NCBI GenBank assembly: GCA_951217055.1
Contig: OX578284.1
Span: 43,427,467 to 43,491,466, forward strand
Direction: 5' to 3'
Origin: Gerris lacustris
Taxonomy: Eukaryota > Arthropoda > Insecta > Hemiptera > Gerridae
Length of the DNA stretch: 64,000 nt
The notes below the pieces were generated by a model. It worked only from the letters and a program-made list of their open reading frames with translations. It was not told the DNA's origin and did not search any database. The position numbers and the translations under genes are program-made. This document shows positions 48,690 through 61,224 of the stretch, one piece after another. Position 1 is the stretch's first letter. Every line of letters starts with the position of its first letter.

Positions 48690-49532
48690 AAAGGCCCCCT
48701 CAGACGACCGGCTTTTACCCGGCCTACAAAAAGTCGGAAGGAGATGGTACGAATAGAAACAATAGGTGCAAGAGGAACCCCGCACATGGCCGACAAAAAG
48801 TCGGGCCAACTTTTTGTCGGTAGCAAAAGTCAGTGAGGTTCTATTTTGTGACCAATCCGATTGTCGGTGGGGGGGATGGAACGCATGCTACACTCTACCG
48901 ACTTTTAGTCGGTCGAGTCAATCTGAGCCAGGCTTCCATCCTGTGTTTCTAAGGTTCTATTTTCAAGGATTGAGAAGCAGAGTTATTTTTTAACGATGGA
49001 GATCGAACCGGAACTTATAATATGTGAAGTGGAGAAGAGACCTTCGCTCTATGATACGTTCAAGTCTCAGAATCACTACAAAAATGTGAAAAAAAGCTGT
49101 GATAGAAAGTTCGTTGTGAGGTAATTCCAAACTGGGAACTTAAATACTTAAAAGTAGACATCTTATAAGAGTTGAAAAACTTATCTGGATGTAAGCCCTG
49201 AGATCGATATTTAGGGTATGAAATTTACCTTTTAGCAATCTTTAACTCACGATTGGATGTACCCACCACTTGCGTGAATAACATCTTTTCCTGTCTCTTT
49301 TCTTGGAGATAAATGGCTAAAGACCGAACTCTTTGAAAATGAGTTAGCACTTCAATATCCATGTCCGCAAGCATTAATAGACGAGAAAAGACTAAAGAGG
49401 TTCTCTAAGGCTGCACGGTAGTAGCTGAAAAATTGGAACCATGTGTGCGTTGAGTCGGTGGGGCCCGATTAAAAGTCGGTCAGAACGTATAATGGCACTA
49501 CCTACCAAAACTCGGTCGTCTGCAGTGGCTTT
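48690..49532 (+). mobile_element. PIF/Harbinger-like element with MADF-type exon
   Basis: The left end AAGGCCCCCTCAGACGACCG and the inverted right end AAAGCCACTGCAGACGACCG form terminal repeats. The flanks ATTAAA and TTTAAA allow a TTA/TAA target site. Subterminal AGTCGG motifs recur many times. The element is GC-richer than the host. It is short (about 840 bases) and holds only a small exon, so it is a deletion derivative. Confidence 0.6.
48996..49120 (+). pseudogene. MADF-domain N-terminal exon of the transposon
   Basis: Reads MEIEPELIICEVEKRPSLYD then TFKSQNHYKNVKKSCDRKFV and VR, ending at a donor (GTGAG|GTAATT). Without splicing it stops at TAA 49122-49124. The pattern 'LI..VEKRPSLYD......Y' is the start of a MADF (Myb/SANT-like) DNA-binding domain. 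Such proteins are encoded next to the transposase in PIF/Harbinger elements. The rest of the domain is missing, so the piece is non-functional on its own. Confidence 0.6.
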
Positions 49533-51539
49533 AAATGGCTCCCTTGCTGATCTTTATCACTTATAAACCAAAGATCTTTAGCTTATTACTTTAAATAACA
49601 TTTAAATCAAATTTGATTATTTTTTAAAAATAATTTTATAACTAAACGAAACATAAAATAACCTTTAGAGAATAATGCATGTTATTTTTGAGGATTGCTC
49701 ATGATAAAAACTTGGATGTATTCTCCTCCTAATCCTTGTAAGACCCCTTGCTGTAGAAGCTTACTCTACAGCATTAATAAATATTTTAAAAATTAAATCT
49801 TCAATATTCTTTTTCCTATTATTATTATTAATTTGGTCTTCTGAAAATATAAGTTAAAAAAAAATATATATATAATACTGTTATAAAATCCAAAAATATT
49901 GATCATTGTCCATTATTTCCGAGCTCCAAAAAGAAAAGAAGTGATTTAATCTCAACTATAGTCTAAGTAAATAAATTGAAAATGTGCGATTAAAAGAATA
50001 AAGTTAATCAAAGTATATTGCATCAATAATAATCTTAAATTAAAAAAAAAAGTTTTTCTTTTTTAAAATAATTGTTATTTATTTATTTATTTTAGGTGTA
50101 TAATTTTTTTTATTTTTTTAAAAAATAAAAGTTTGTTGTTTTAGCTTTGAAATTTTGATCAGGCATATTGTCTGACAAAACCTATTGTAAATTTGTTCCT
50201 TGTTAAAATTGTTATTATTTATTTATTTATTACTTTTAAGTAAAAGATTTATCTATTTAATTTATTAATATATATAATGAGGAAGAGATAACTCAATGCA
50301 AAACAAAAAATATTGAAAATTAATTAGTTTTTTTAATGTAATCAACTTGTTTTATTACGCTTTGAAGGGAATTATTACTAAAAAAAAAACTGCGAATAAA
50401 AACAATTAAAAATGTAAAACTCATTTGTTTGAATAATTAAAATATTATTATTGAAGATGGAACATAGGATTTGAATTTTTCAGCCGCACTTCCTGTACTA
50501 AAAAACATTTTCCCAGAGGTATTAAGTATTCTTGAGTTAAAAAGCAAAGCAACAAGATAAACCAAGTGTTGCTTCCGGTAAACATCACAATTATCGACAT
50601 CTCTAAAAAAATTGCTCATGTTAGTGGAAGCAGGAATAAAATAAAAAAAAAAAAATAAAATCCTCTGTGACTAAATTTTAGCATAAAACCATAAGTTTCC
50701 AAGCCTCAACCCATGGTAGCCTGTAGTAATATTAATTCCTGTTTACTCTGACAACAGAGAAAAATCGAGGGGAGAGCCAATGAATGAGTGCTTAAGATTT
50801 TGACATCTATAAGTTCAAATGTAAAAATCTGGAGCTTTTATTGGCTGTCTTCGCGATTTTCAACGGCTGTCAGAGCAAATTAGCAAAACGTTGAATAAAA
50901 AAAACATTCTTTTGAAAATGTAATGTTTTTTTGTGGAAAGACACATTATTTATATTAAAATATTTCTCACTGCTCAACTTCTCCAATATGTATACTGGTT
51001 ATTATAAAAAAATAATTTGAAATTTAGTTAAAAAAAAAATTAAATAAACAATAAATTTAATTTAAGTAAACTCAGTTAACTCTTCCTCAGTCAAGAATAT
51101 ATTATATGATATGTTTTATGTATTACATAAATAAATTAAATAGTTAATTCTAGTTTTAATTAATTAAATAATCTTAAGTAAAATAATTATGTTTTTTCCC
51201 CCTCTCTAGTAATTTTTCTATTTGTCATTAAACGCACAATTCGTTACCAAAAAAAAAAATTATATGAAATTAAAAAAAAAGGAACAAAAGATTTAAAGAA
51301 TAAAAATATAATTTAAAAAAAAAAAAATCATAATTCTAAAGAAACATAATTATAAATTAGGAGAAAATACAATAAGAAAATGTCGATTTTGTGGGAATAA
51401 ATTAAATTATGTAGTCAAATTATTATTATTTTATGTTGTGTAATATTGCTAAATAAATATATACTATGAATATTGTTTATAGCAATCCTGATTGATAAAT
51501 TACAATTTTTTAATGTAAGATAAAATCGCTATAGTTGAA
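49533..51539. other. AT-rich region without recognisable features
   Basis: Poly(A)/poly(T) runs and short TAAA motifs dominate. The frame 50437-50619 (minus) has no signature. No gene is supported. Confidence 0.45.
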
Positions 51540-51900
51540 TTATTAATAATTGTGTTTTTAAAGACAGGAAGATAGTCACTATTGTTGACAGAATTGTTAT
51601 ATAGGATTAATGTGTTTTCAAAGACAGTAAGATAGTCGCTATAGTTGACAGAATTGTTGTTATATAGGATTATTGTGTTTTCAAAGACATTAAGATAGTT
51701 GCTATAGTTGACAGAATTGTTGTTATATAGGATTATTGTGTAAAAACAGTAAGAAAGTCGCTATAGTTGACAGAATTGTTGTTTTATAGGATTATTGTGC
51801 AAAGACAGTAAGAAAGTCGCTATAGTTGACAGAATTGTTGTTATATAGGATTATTGTGTTTTCAAGGATGAAGTCACTACAGTTGACAAGTATAATTGAT
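51540..51900 (+). repeat. Minisatellite, 59-63 bp units, about 6 copies
   Basis: GTAAGATAGTCGCTATAGTT and GACAGAATTGTTGTTATATA recur with units starting near 51551, 51611, 51674, 51737, 51796 and 51855. Units vary by small indels. AGTCGCTATAGTTGACAG is the best conserved part, and CAGAATTG follows it. Confidence 0.85.
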
Positions 51901-54734
51901 GTTTATAATTCCAGGAGCTGTAAATAAACCTTTCTACTGCTCGTATGTCGCTATAAACAATATTTAAATTATTCTTATTTATTTAATAACAGTAATAATA
52001 TTTGAATATTTATTTGTTTTTATTTTTAATTTTGGAATTTATCTAAATATTATTTTTGTTTGAATCGTTAAAGAAAAAGAATTTATATAAAAAAAAACGG
52101 GGAAAATATAAAATTTTGAAAAAGAAGATAAAATCTGCTGCCCAAGTCCACCGTCCCTGCCTCAAATTCCTTATAGACGAACAAAAAATAAATTAAAAAA
52201 AAATAAATTAATTAAAAAAAATTGGATAAGTGATCAACAAAGGACAAAAAAAGTATATAGATTTTGTGGGGGTTTAAAAAATAAAATAAATAAATATACA
52301 TAATACTTTGTTTGTAAACCAATACAATATTTCAGGAGAAAAGAATAAAAAAAATTATAAATATATAGTTGGAAACTTATTTTTTATTTATTAAGTTAAT
52401 ATAAAATATATATATTATATATATTATAAATATATTAAAAAATAAATAAAATAAAATATTGTATGTCGGAAAAGACAATCAAAACAGAAAAGAAACATAA
52501 AACAAAAAAAAAATTGAAATAATAAATAACAAAAAAATCTCGTAACATTAAAATATATATAAAAAATCTCATTTAAATAATAAATTTTATTATTGTGTAC
52601 AGTACCTTTTAAAGAAAAACAAAAAACCATAAATACATAGGGGCGAATTACTGCCTGAATTTTATAATACAAAAATTAAATAAATATATACACATATAAA
52701 AAAATAATTATACAGTATTTATTCATAAATAATATATATGTGTATATATAGATGATATAATTTTGTTCCTTTTTATATTTAAAAGAAAATTGAGTCAATA
52801 AAAAGTATTTATTTATGTATATACTTTGGATTCTTGCAAGGAAAAATATTAAGTAGTCTTGTACTTAACTGTTTAATATTTGCTATTGCGGGGTTATTTA
52901 TCAAATAATTTTTTTCAAAATTTCTGATTTTTAAACAGAAAAAAATTAGACAGTAAAAAAAAAAGGATTCAAACATGTTAAAATATTTATTTATGGATTT
53001 AAAATTATTTTTTCCTTGAAAAAATGTTTTCTACATGAAAGATCCAAGTGGATGTTACTCACATATTCAGTTTTTCCTTCATTCAACTGTATAGATAATT
53101 AATTAACAATTTTGACTTACTAACAGGAAGATGTGGAAGGATATTGCAACTTGGATACATTAATATTTTATAGTTGGTACCATCTAACGACCTTTGATAT
53201 CTTAATTTATTAAACTTTAATACTTTGGCTAATTAATGAGCTATAAAATCGTGCCAAATTTACAATCTAATGCTCATTTAGTTTTGAACTGTGGACATTT
53301 TTTTCACAGATTTAACAGCATAGCCGGACCATTTCTAGTTTTCCATTCGGTTTGTTTAAAGTCTTAAAGATGTATTTTTTAAAAAAATATTTATTAATAT
53401 TACTATCATGTGTTTAACATTTTTTTTTATATAATTTAATATTGTTTTGTCGTGTAAAATTGTTAAATTACGTGATTACCTAAAAGTTTGAGAAAACTTG
53501 TTCCTAATTTTATCGTTCGCGGGAGTAACAGCAAAATCCATTACTAGTTATGTAAAATACATGATGAATAAAACCAAAGAGCAAACTTGATCAGTTAATT
53601 ATAAAATTAGATCGGCTAATGTTTAATACAGACAGATTTAGATCTCTTTAGAAAATCATCACTTTCTTGATCAGTTAACACATCAGCCAGTTGTTTTTTG
53701 TTTTTTTTTATGAAGATCAACTAAACTGATCCAAATTAAGCATCATCAATTTTATCGATACGAAAATAATCTGATCAATTAGGATCTTCAACTTTTACTC
53801 GTTATGAGTAAGTTAACAAAATCACTTTTAAAAAACTATTAAATTTAAAATTTAAACAAACAAGTTAAAATTTTAAAATTGTAATAAATAAATGTTTGAC
53901 TTCAATTTTAAATTTAGACCAGCTAAATAAGACAAAGCTAAAAGATGTTAACAAACTAAAACCTGCTGTGCTTAGCAGAAATAGCTTAAAATTCATTTTT
54001 ATAAAAGTGAGTTTAAACCATCGTAAGGTTTAGGTAGCTTTTTCCACTGTTTCTCGTTGTTACAGAGTTGTATCTCCTCTAAATAAAGTGATTAGGTTTT
54101 CTCATTTAGTTTAATTACAACAAGTTATAAATAAAGGGACTAAAACTAATTTGTGCAAGTTTATATTCAAATTTGTGGATTTATCGTTTTTTAATAAATT
54201 TATCATGCGACTAAGAAAGAATCTTTCATCATCATTTGTTAGTTTGGATTATTAAATGTTCAATGTTCAAAAATGAGGTTTTATTGTCATTCGTATGAAA
54301 TTTAAAGAAAACCTCATTTATTTATAACAATTTTTAAGTTTTATAAGTATAAAAATCAATCTTTTAAATTATCAAGTTTTTACTTTTGGTTTTATCTCAC
54401 TTAAAATAATATAGAAAATTGTACAAAAAGCCTCATAAAAATATTAAAATCTTTCCTTGTAAGTACGATGTAAGAAAAGCCAACATATATATACATCAAT
54501 TTATAACTTTAGAAAATGACTCAATTTTTGCAATTGGATAAAATGTTGTGGCCAAATTTGATATATTATAAACATACATATAAATAAATAAATAAAATTA
54601 AAATTTGGACCACAAAAATAATAAAAAAAAAAGATATATAATATAATAATAATTATTATTAAAATAATTATGTTCATGTATATGAATATAAATTTATATA
54701 TATATAGTACATAAAAAATAAACTATATGTATAG

Positions 54735-54736
<2 letters not shown>
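51901..54736. other. Long AT-rich region without recognisable features
   Basis: Very low complexity at 52170-52760. The minus frame 52424-52672 is a Phe/Tyr-rich artefact of the composition. No gene is supported. Confidence 0.45.

Positions 54737-54792
<56 letters not shown>
54737..54792. repeat. (AT)n microsatellite
   Basis: Perfect AT alternation for 56 bases, then a short ATGTATGTAT tract. Confidence 0.95.
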
Positions 54793-54800
<8 letters not shown>

Positions 54801-56737
54801 ATATACGATGTTGACTTGTTAACTGCCATATTATAATATGATATTTATTTAAATAAATAATAAATGAAGGACTGCCATCATTTTTATTTGTTTTTTTTTG
54901 GATGGTTCAAATTAAAAAAAAAATAATAATAATCAAGAGCTATATAAAGTTTTAAAAAATATTGTTAAGTATTTAGGAGAATTACAAAACAAGTAATATT
55001 AATCTTTTTTTATATAAAAAATACTATAAAAAAAGGTAATCTCTTATATATTATTTAAATATAAAATAAAAACACATAATAATAATAATAAAATCCTAAT
55101 ATAATGAATAAAATTAGCTGATTTATTTGTTTTTCTAATAATGAGGAATTTGGCTAATTAAAAATGTATTGACGGAAAGCAAATTAAATTCAGTGTCAAG
55201 ATAATTTATGTATGTGGTTTTTAATAATTTTATATTAATACTGCAAACTTTCAAAGTTTGTCACAGATAGAAACAAATATTTTTTCAGTTATTTTCTTAG
55301 TAATTATGAAACAATTTGTCAATTTATTTTTTTCTTTTGTTAAAAAACATAGCTTTTGTTCAAAACAAACAAATTAAGTTACTTAGATGTGGTGTTGAGG
55401 TGGTTTTTGTAGCTTTTCTGTTATGTGCAGTAATATCATTTTAAGGACTTTATTACCCACCTCTAGTTGAGTTAGCCAGGCATCAGGTGAACTGATGAAG
55501 ATGTGCATGCTTGGAGTATTAGTGACTCATATGATTTGATGATTCAAAACTCAAAAATGCAAGGCACTTTTTACACTGATGATATAATTGAGTAGATGTA
55601 TGAATTGGCCCTCTTTTTAGAATGACTTCAACACACCTTTTTAGGTTGTGTTCTAATTGGTGTGGTTAATAAGGAAATTTTGCTTTTTGAGACCAAAATA
55701 AATTAATAATTTGTCCTTCAGAGTAGCAGAGTTTGGTGTGCTCAAAACTTTTCAATTCTTGAGTTATCGGATCTAATAGAATTTAAAATTTTGGGCAATT
55801 AAATAATTGTTTAAATTATTGAACGAGTGGATTCACTTGGCGTTTCAGAGACTTGGGCTTTGAAAAGTTTGTGTGTCTCGCGATAACTAGCATAAACATT
55901 TATAGATTTGAATGAAATTTGCCACACAGGTGCATCTCTGGATTTGTGACTACTGTATAGTTTTTTAAAATTTCACCCTAAATTTTTTCAATAGGGTTGA
56001 AGACTAAACAAAAAGTGTTTAGTCATATTATACATTAATTTAAAAGGTCTTGAAGAGTTGGGAAAAAAAGTAGCTACTACTTATTGCCGTTATTTAAAAA
56101 GAAAATGGTCAACATGTGGATTTGGAAAAAGTTAATTCTTGTACAGCATGTCACATACTATTCTAAAGCTCTTTTCGGGTAGATTAAGAATATGTAAGTT
56201 TTTCCCAGAAAAATGTTTCCTGGTGGCCATATTGAAAGCAAATATGGCCGATATAGTTCTTGATGCACCACATCTCTAGTAATTCATATAATTTTCACCT
56301 GTTCTAGGTAACATTAAACTATTTTTCATTTTACAATACTTTACTGATTTTAAATAAATTAAGCCTATAATTATATTGTAAATTACTTTTGTAATTATAC
56401 AAATTATAATTAGCTGGATTCCCAAGTTTTCCTATGAAGTGTGTTATTCTTAATGCATTGTTTTAATTTTATAGGCTTATAAAATTCCGTTGAGAATTTT
56501 GCTTATCAAGAATGTATATGCCCCCCATATATCAAATTTAATTTTCAACACTCTAGTTAGTAATTGATTCTGACTATTGGAAAACTTTTTGAATATTATT
56601 TTTCCAGGAAAAGCAGAGTTTTTTTGGAAACCCAAAGTGGGAGGAAAAGCATAGTTCCTTCTCTATTTTCTTCCAAAGGACTGAGAGGAACCTATCTACA
56701 AAATTTCATGGTCATAGGTTTCTCCCAACGATTTAAT
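54793..56737. other. Unannotated region, possible old element at 55850-56280
   Basis: GTGTGTCTCGCGATAACTAG and TTTGAATGAAATTTGCCACA (55879-55934) follow the pattern of mobile-element sequence seen elsewhere in the window. GGTGGCCATATTGAAAGC is near 56222. No element boundaries or gene can be drawn. Confidence 0.35.
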
Positions 56738-56790
56738 AGTTTCTAATAACTCTTTCGTAGAGTTATTAGTTTCTAATAACTCTTTAATAT
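56738..56790 (+). repeat. Outlying copies of the 30-bp hairpin unit
   Basis: Two TAGTTTCTAATAACTCTTT segments (about 56737 and 56767), one preceded by AGAGTTAT, match the main array that begins at 57001. The CTGATGAT-hairpin motif lies between the two. Confidence 0.8.
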
Positions 56791-56894
56791 TATGTTAGAT
56801 ATAATATTATGTTGTTAACTTTTTGTTTTTTAAGTGTTTTCTAAGTTTTATTGTTTTTACTTAGTCTTTAGTTAATTAATTTCTTGTTTGGTCT

Positions 56895-56973
56895 TAGGCA
56901 CTGATGATGGCCTTATGAAGGCTGAAAGCTGCTTTGTATAAACCAGTTTAAATTTACGTGGAGAGACGATTTT
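56895..56973 (+). repeat. CTGATGAT-hairpin motif, single copy
   Basis: CTGATGAT (56901-56908) is followed by GGCCTT-ATG-AAGGCT, then GAAAGCTGCTT and, further on, ACGTGGAGAGACG. It resembles the hammerhead ribozyme core (CUGAUGA-stem-GAAA) but has one extra base before the stem, so catalysis is doubtful. Related to 47711 (minus) and 59972. Confidence 0.6.
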
Positions 56974-57000
56974 TGTTATTTCTTTAATATTAGTTTCTTA

Positions 57001-57420
57001 TAACTCCCGAATAATTAGTTTCTAATAACTCCCAACAAGTTATTAGTTTCTAATAACTCTTTCTTGTAGTTATTAGTTTCTAATAACTCTTTCTTGTAGT
57101 TATTAGTTTCTAATAACTCTTTCTTGTAGTTATTAGTTTCTAATAACTCTTTCTTGTAGTTATTAGTTTCTAATAACTCTTTCTTGTAGTTATTAGTTTC
57201 TAATAACTCTTTCTTGTAGTTATTAGTTTCTAATAACTCTTTCTTGTAGTTATTAGTTTCTAATAACTCTTTCTTGTAGTTATTAGTTTCTAATAACTCT
57301 TCCATGGAGTTATTAGTTTCTAATAACTCTTTCTTGGAGTTATTAGTTTTTAATAACTCTCTCTTGGAGTTATTTGTTTCTATTAACTCCCAATTGGAAT
57401 TATTTATTTTTAATTACTTC
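57001..57420 (+). repeat. 30-bp perfect-hairpin minisatellite, about 13 copies
   Basis: Each unit is AGTTATTAG-TTT-CTAATAACT (9-bp perfect stem, 3-base loop) followed by CTTTCTTGT. Central units are identical; the last four drift (TCCATGG, CTTGG, then TATTAAC). Since 30 is a multiple of three, the minus strand shows a ten-residue repeat (ELLETNNYKK). I regard this as an artefact. Confidence 0.9.
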
Positions 57421-58522
57421 CTTTTTTCAGACTTGGTGCCCCAATAGGTGTTATAATTGATTGGAAATAAGCCAACTGCAGAATAGGGGATAAAGGTTAA
57501 ACTACACTACCTAGAACAGGTGAAAATCAGCTTGTGATTGGCCCCACGTAAGGCCTAAAAATTGTTAAGTGGGCCTTTTAATTTCCATTATAACCAATTA
57601 CTTTAAGTTTTTTTTTGCCGTTTCTTTTGTCCCATTTATTACAACATTAAGATATTACAGAACAAAAGAACCAGTCACTTTTTAGACCACAATAAATAAA
57701 GATTATTATCCTAAATTATTGATTGAAAAGAGTTTTTTTTACAGTACATCTTATGGTCAATACCAACAAAATAAGTAATCTTATTAGTATAAAAATGACA
57801 AAAAAAAGATATTTAAAAATTTTAAGTTTGGAAATACAAGGGCATTAACAACTAACGTACTTTTTTTATCATCAATGGTCATATATGTTCCTCATTATCT
57901 TAGTATAATTAATTTATTAATTTAATTTTTATTGAAATCAGCTGCTTAATTTTTTCTTTGCTTTTCTTTTCTTCTTTAAAAATAATTTATTTTATTATTT
58001 TTAATAATATGTAAGAGAGAAAACGAAATTGTTACAATTTGTTATTCATTATTTTGTATTTATTTATTTTATTGTATATTCATTCTGAAAAAACACATTA
58101 TAAATAGATTTATAAATTTAAAAAAAAAAACTTCCAAAAAGAATAACTGATTTAAAAAAAAATTGTTGTATAGAAATTTGTATAACTCCTCTTAAAAAAA
58201 ATATACATATATATTATTGGCTCCAATTGTTAATGTTTAAATTTGAATATTAAAAAAAAGAATAATTTTATAATAGAAGTATATTAATAATTTGTAAAAG
58301 TCATATGGTTTTTCAAATGAGATTGCTTAATTTTTTTTTTTTTTTTTTATATGATTTGATATTGTAGGGAGTGAAGCAGGGTGCCTAATTACGCTCACTT
58401 TTTGTTACATTATGTAGGAAGGAATATACCTCTCCTTCTCCGTCACAGTGTCAGCTGTCCTTCTTGAAATGGCATTAAGGCTTGTTAGTTCTGTGTTAAC
58501 ACTCTAATCTTTAACCACCTCT
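57421..58522. other. Unannotated AT-rich region
   Basis: No gene or repeat that I can support. Confidence 0.4.
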
Positions 58523-58523
58523 T

Positions 58524-58769
58524 TAAAGTGTGTTTACACGATTAGAGTTTACTGGAGTGACAGTAGGCAGGAGAGTCAACACACATGCTAGTTGAATTTT
58601 GAACCCCTCGTAAAGTAAAAATGTAGGAAGACGAAAAGTAGGAAAGTCCACTTGTCTGTTGACTATTGCTTCATGTGTTGACAAGGTACAAGTAAGAGAC
58701 AAGTGGTGCTCCTGTATACAAGACAGTGTATTAGTTCCAGCCACCTTGCAATGTGTAAAAGCCACTTTA
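58524..58769. mobile_element. MITE of 246 bp with imperfect terminal inverted repeats
   Basis: The left end TAAAGTGTGTTTACACGATT and the inverted right end TAAAGTGGCTTTTACACATT match over about 20 bases with small gaps. The inside is GC-richer than the flanks and carries further inverted blocks (AAGTCCACTTGTC). The minus-strand frame over it (58523-58765) is not taken as a gene. Superfamily not assigned. Confidence 0.6.
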
Positions 58770-58779
58770 GGGTCAATGC

Positions 58780-59035
58780 CACCTAAAGTCTAGCTCCAAT
58801 TGTATCGTTCATGCTTTGGAATTGAGAGTTCTGGATTCTATACCTACGCTCAGTTTTCACCCAAAATCATGATAATAATGGGTAACTACTTAAGTGAAGT
58901 TGTGTCTATCTGGTTGTCGAATGCAAATTTTATACAGCTAATGGATTGACATGTTAGCCACATGCCATCCATTACATATATGCTTGTATAAGCTCTGTGG
59001 TAGGGCCTATACCCCCCATGAGCAGTTTCCTTACA
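58780..59035 (+). repeat. tRNA-derived SINE-like repeat, copy 2
   Basis: A possible head has an A-box-like TCTAGCTCCAATTG (58789) and a B-box-like GAGTTCTGGATTC (58824). The body shares 'AATCATGATAATAATGGGTA', 'AAGTGAAGTT' and 'TTTATACAGCTAATGGA' with 46365-46470. Confidence 0.55.
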
Positions 59036-59124
59036 TATTATCATTGTAGGGAAAATTCTTTAGCCGCAGTAGAGTAAATTGGCGGCTTGCATGAATCAAA
59101 ATTGCATGTAACAAAATTTGTGTT

Positions 59125-59228
59125 TTGAAACTCGTCTAAGCGAAAGGTTTTTTTTATAGGTAAATCAACTGCAGGCTTAAGTTAGCAGTTGATTTACCTG
59201 TAAAAAATCTTTCACTTCAACGAGTCTC
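59125..59228. repeat. Long inverted repeat, arms of about 43 bp
   Basis: Left: AAACTCGTCTAAGCGAAAGG and TAGGTAAATCAACTGC. Right: GCAGTTGATTTACCTG and CTTTCACTTCAACGAGT. Spacer AGGCTTAAGTTA. The right arm is joined to a tRNA-like sequence, so the structure may be two SINE ends head to head. Confidence 0.75.
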
Positions 59229-59290
59229 GATCCACTGACCTCTGATTCAGCAGGTATAAGTGCTAACCATTGCACCTCGGAGGTAGATGA
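59215..59290 (-). repeat. tRNA-like SINE head
   Basis: On the minus strand, GAGGTGCAATGGTTAGCAC is a close match to a tRNA D arm and A box (TGGTTAGCAC is canonical). About 30 bases later GTCAGTGGATCGAGACTC is a degenerate B box. The anticodon arm folds with a too-small loop, so this is not a working tRNA gene. Confidence 0.6.
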
Positions 59291-59971
59291 TTTTTCAATA
59301 CACAGAATTGGTATATAAGCGTAATATTATATACATTATAATAATATAATGTCCTTAGTGTTCTCTTTAATATGTCTCTGGTTTTCATAGTTCTGATCCT
59401 CCCATATACTGTCTAGAATTCCATGCTATCGTCCATTCTGAACAGAACTTTGAACCACTGCACTTCATTTGCAGAGATAGACATGAACAGACTTTACACT
59501 GGACTAAAAAAATTACCAGAGCCAAATCCACCGTAAAGATAAATTATAAATTTTAATTCTATTAAAAGTTAAAATGCTAATTGTGTTTTTTTACAAATAG
59601 CATTTAAGATAATATATTTAAAGTCAACAAGAAGTAGTTGATGATTAAAAAGATTCAAGCAGTGTAGATTACAAAACTTATTAATGGTTTCATAGAAGTG
59701 ATTAATTGGGCTCAAATAATTAATTATTATAATTTTGTTTCTTTTAATCAAAATACATTTTAAAACATTCTTATTAGCACCAACTATTAGCCATTGTGCT
59801 GTTTAAAAAAATATGATATATTATTTATATATTTTAGGGTTCATGATGGAAGAGCAATAAGGAAAATTAAAAAATAACATTTTTTTTTTTTTTTTAGATT
59901 GCTGTCAATCTCCGACTTAAAGTCGACTCACCTTTAACTAATTCTTGTTTATAATTTAACTCTAATTCAAA
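59291..59971. other. Unannotated region
   Basis: No gene or repeat that I can support; the minus frame 59569-59751 is low-complexity. Confidence 0.4.
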
Positions 59972-60052
59972 GATCTGCACTAATGATATACTTATGAATG
60001 CTGAAAGCTGCTTCATATAATAAACCAATTTCAATATACTTGGAGAGACAAT
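59972..60052 (+). repeat. Decayed CTGATGAT-hairpin motif
   Basis: CTAATGAT, CTTATGAATGCTGAAAGCTG, AATAAACCAATTTCAATATA and CTTGGAGAGAC line up in order with 56901-56970. The hairpin stem has lost pairing. Confidence 0.6.
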
Positions 60053-61004
60053 TTATATGTTATTCCATTTAATGGATCTCCATAGACGCTCCCATATCCA
60101 ATAAATAACAAAAATGTATTCTTTTTATCAACATAACATTAAAAAAAAAAAAATAAAATAAAACATCAATTATACTTCTATTATTTAATAATTCTTTTGC
60201 CTGCATAAATCCCACCAAAATAAATATTAAAAAAATTAAGATTGAATTTTTTAAATTTGTATAACCAATTTAATTTAATTTATTAAATAAATAACATTTT
60301 TTTGGAAGCTGGCCTTTATTTAGTAAAACCAAATCTATTTATTTATGTTCCAAATTTAGTTTGTAATGTAGTTATAAATATGTACTAAATGATAAATAAA
60401 TAAAAAATTGTTACTGCTGGTTCGGTAACATATAAAAATAATTAGTAATATATTTTTTTTTTTGTCTTTTTCTTATTTTTAAAATTGATCAAAAAAAATT
60501 AATCAAATTTAAAAAAAAAAAATAAATTGGAACATTAGGACTTAATTAATTAGGAAACAAATAATTTAATATCTCAATCTATTCTCACTTGTAATTTTGA
60601 TGTAAAAAGAAAAAAAAATATTGAAATCTCCTTTTGTGTACATTGAATTAATTATAGAAATATAAATTAAAATAAAAACATTGAAAATACTGTAATTTAT
60701 TCTTGCATTTTTACTTAATTATTGTTTTGTTTTTAATTTATGGTTGATTTACTTTCTGATATAAGAAGGGGATGAATTTTTTGAATACATTTTGTCAATT
60801 TCGAATCAATAATAATAATTTTAAAAAAATATATTTTATATAATCTATTTAGTTTTTAAAATTTGTTATTTTGTCTTTTATGTTACACATTCAGAACAAA
60901 TTAATCTTGTTTATTCTTAATATAAAAAAAATTGACACAAATACTTTTTTTGGTCATATTATAATATTATTTATACTATTTTTAATAAAAGTATTAAAGG
61001 TAAA
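60053..61004. other. AT-rich region without recognisable features
   Basis: No gene or repeat that I can support. Confidence 0.45.
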
Positions 61005-61050
61005 AAAGCACCTATCTGCTTGGAATTGAACCCTGGATCTATGTATTTAA
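61005..61050 (-). repeat. tRNA-like B-box remnant
   Basis: On the minus strand CCAGGGTTCAATTCCAAGCA contains a B box (GGGTTCAATTCC). The next 120 bases hold a two-fold repeat with ACTTTAATTACTTATCTACT-like units. Confidence 0.45.
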
Positions 61051-61224
61051 ACCTTTAATTACTTACTTACTTTGTTCTTGTTCCTTTTCTACCTGTCAGC
61101 GTGAAGATAGACAACTTTAATTACTTATCTACTTTGTTCCTCTTGTAGCAGTCAGCCTAGAAATAGACAAAAGCAACACCATCATAGCCAATTTGAGGCC
61201 AATGTCTTTGCGTTCCTTACCGCA

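Noticed and set aside
56901..56926. Working hammerhead ribozyme
   Set aside because: One extra base lies between CTGATGA and the stem in all copies, and I could not show the flanking stems; kept only as a hammerhead-like motif.
57015..57305. 96-codon protein of ELLETNNYKK repeats on the minus strand
   Set aside because: Produced by a 30-base hairpin minisatellite; no flanking exon, start context or composition change supports translation.
58523..58765. 80-codon minus-strand gene
   Set aside because: It coincides exactly with a MITE bounded by inverted repeats and has no recognisable domain.
59215..59290. Functional tRNA gene
   Set aside because: The A box is good, but the anticodon arm folds with a three-base loop and the B box is degenerate.
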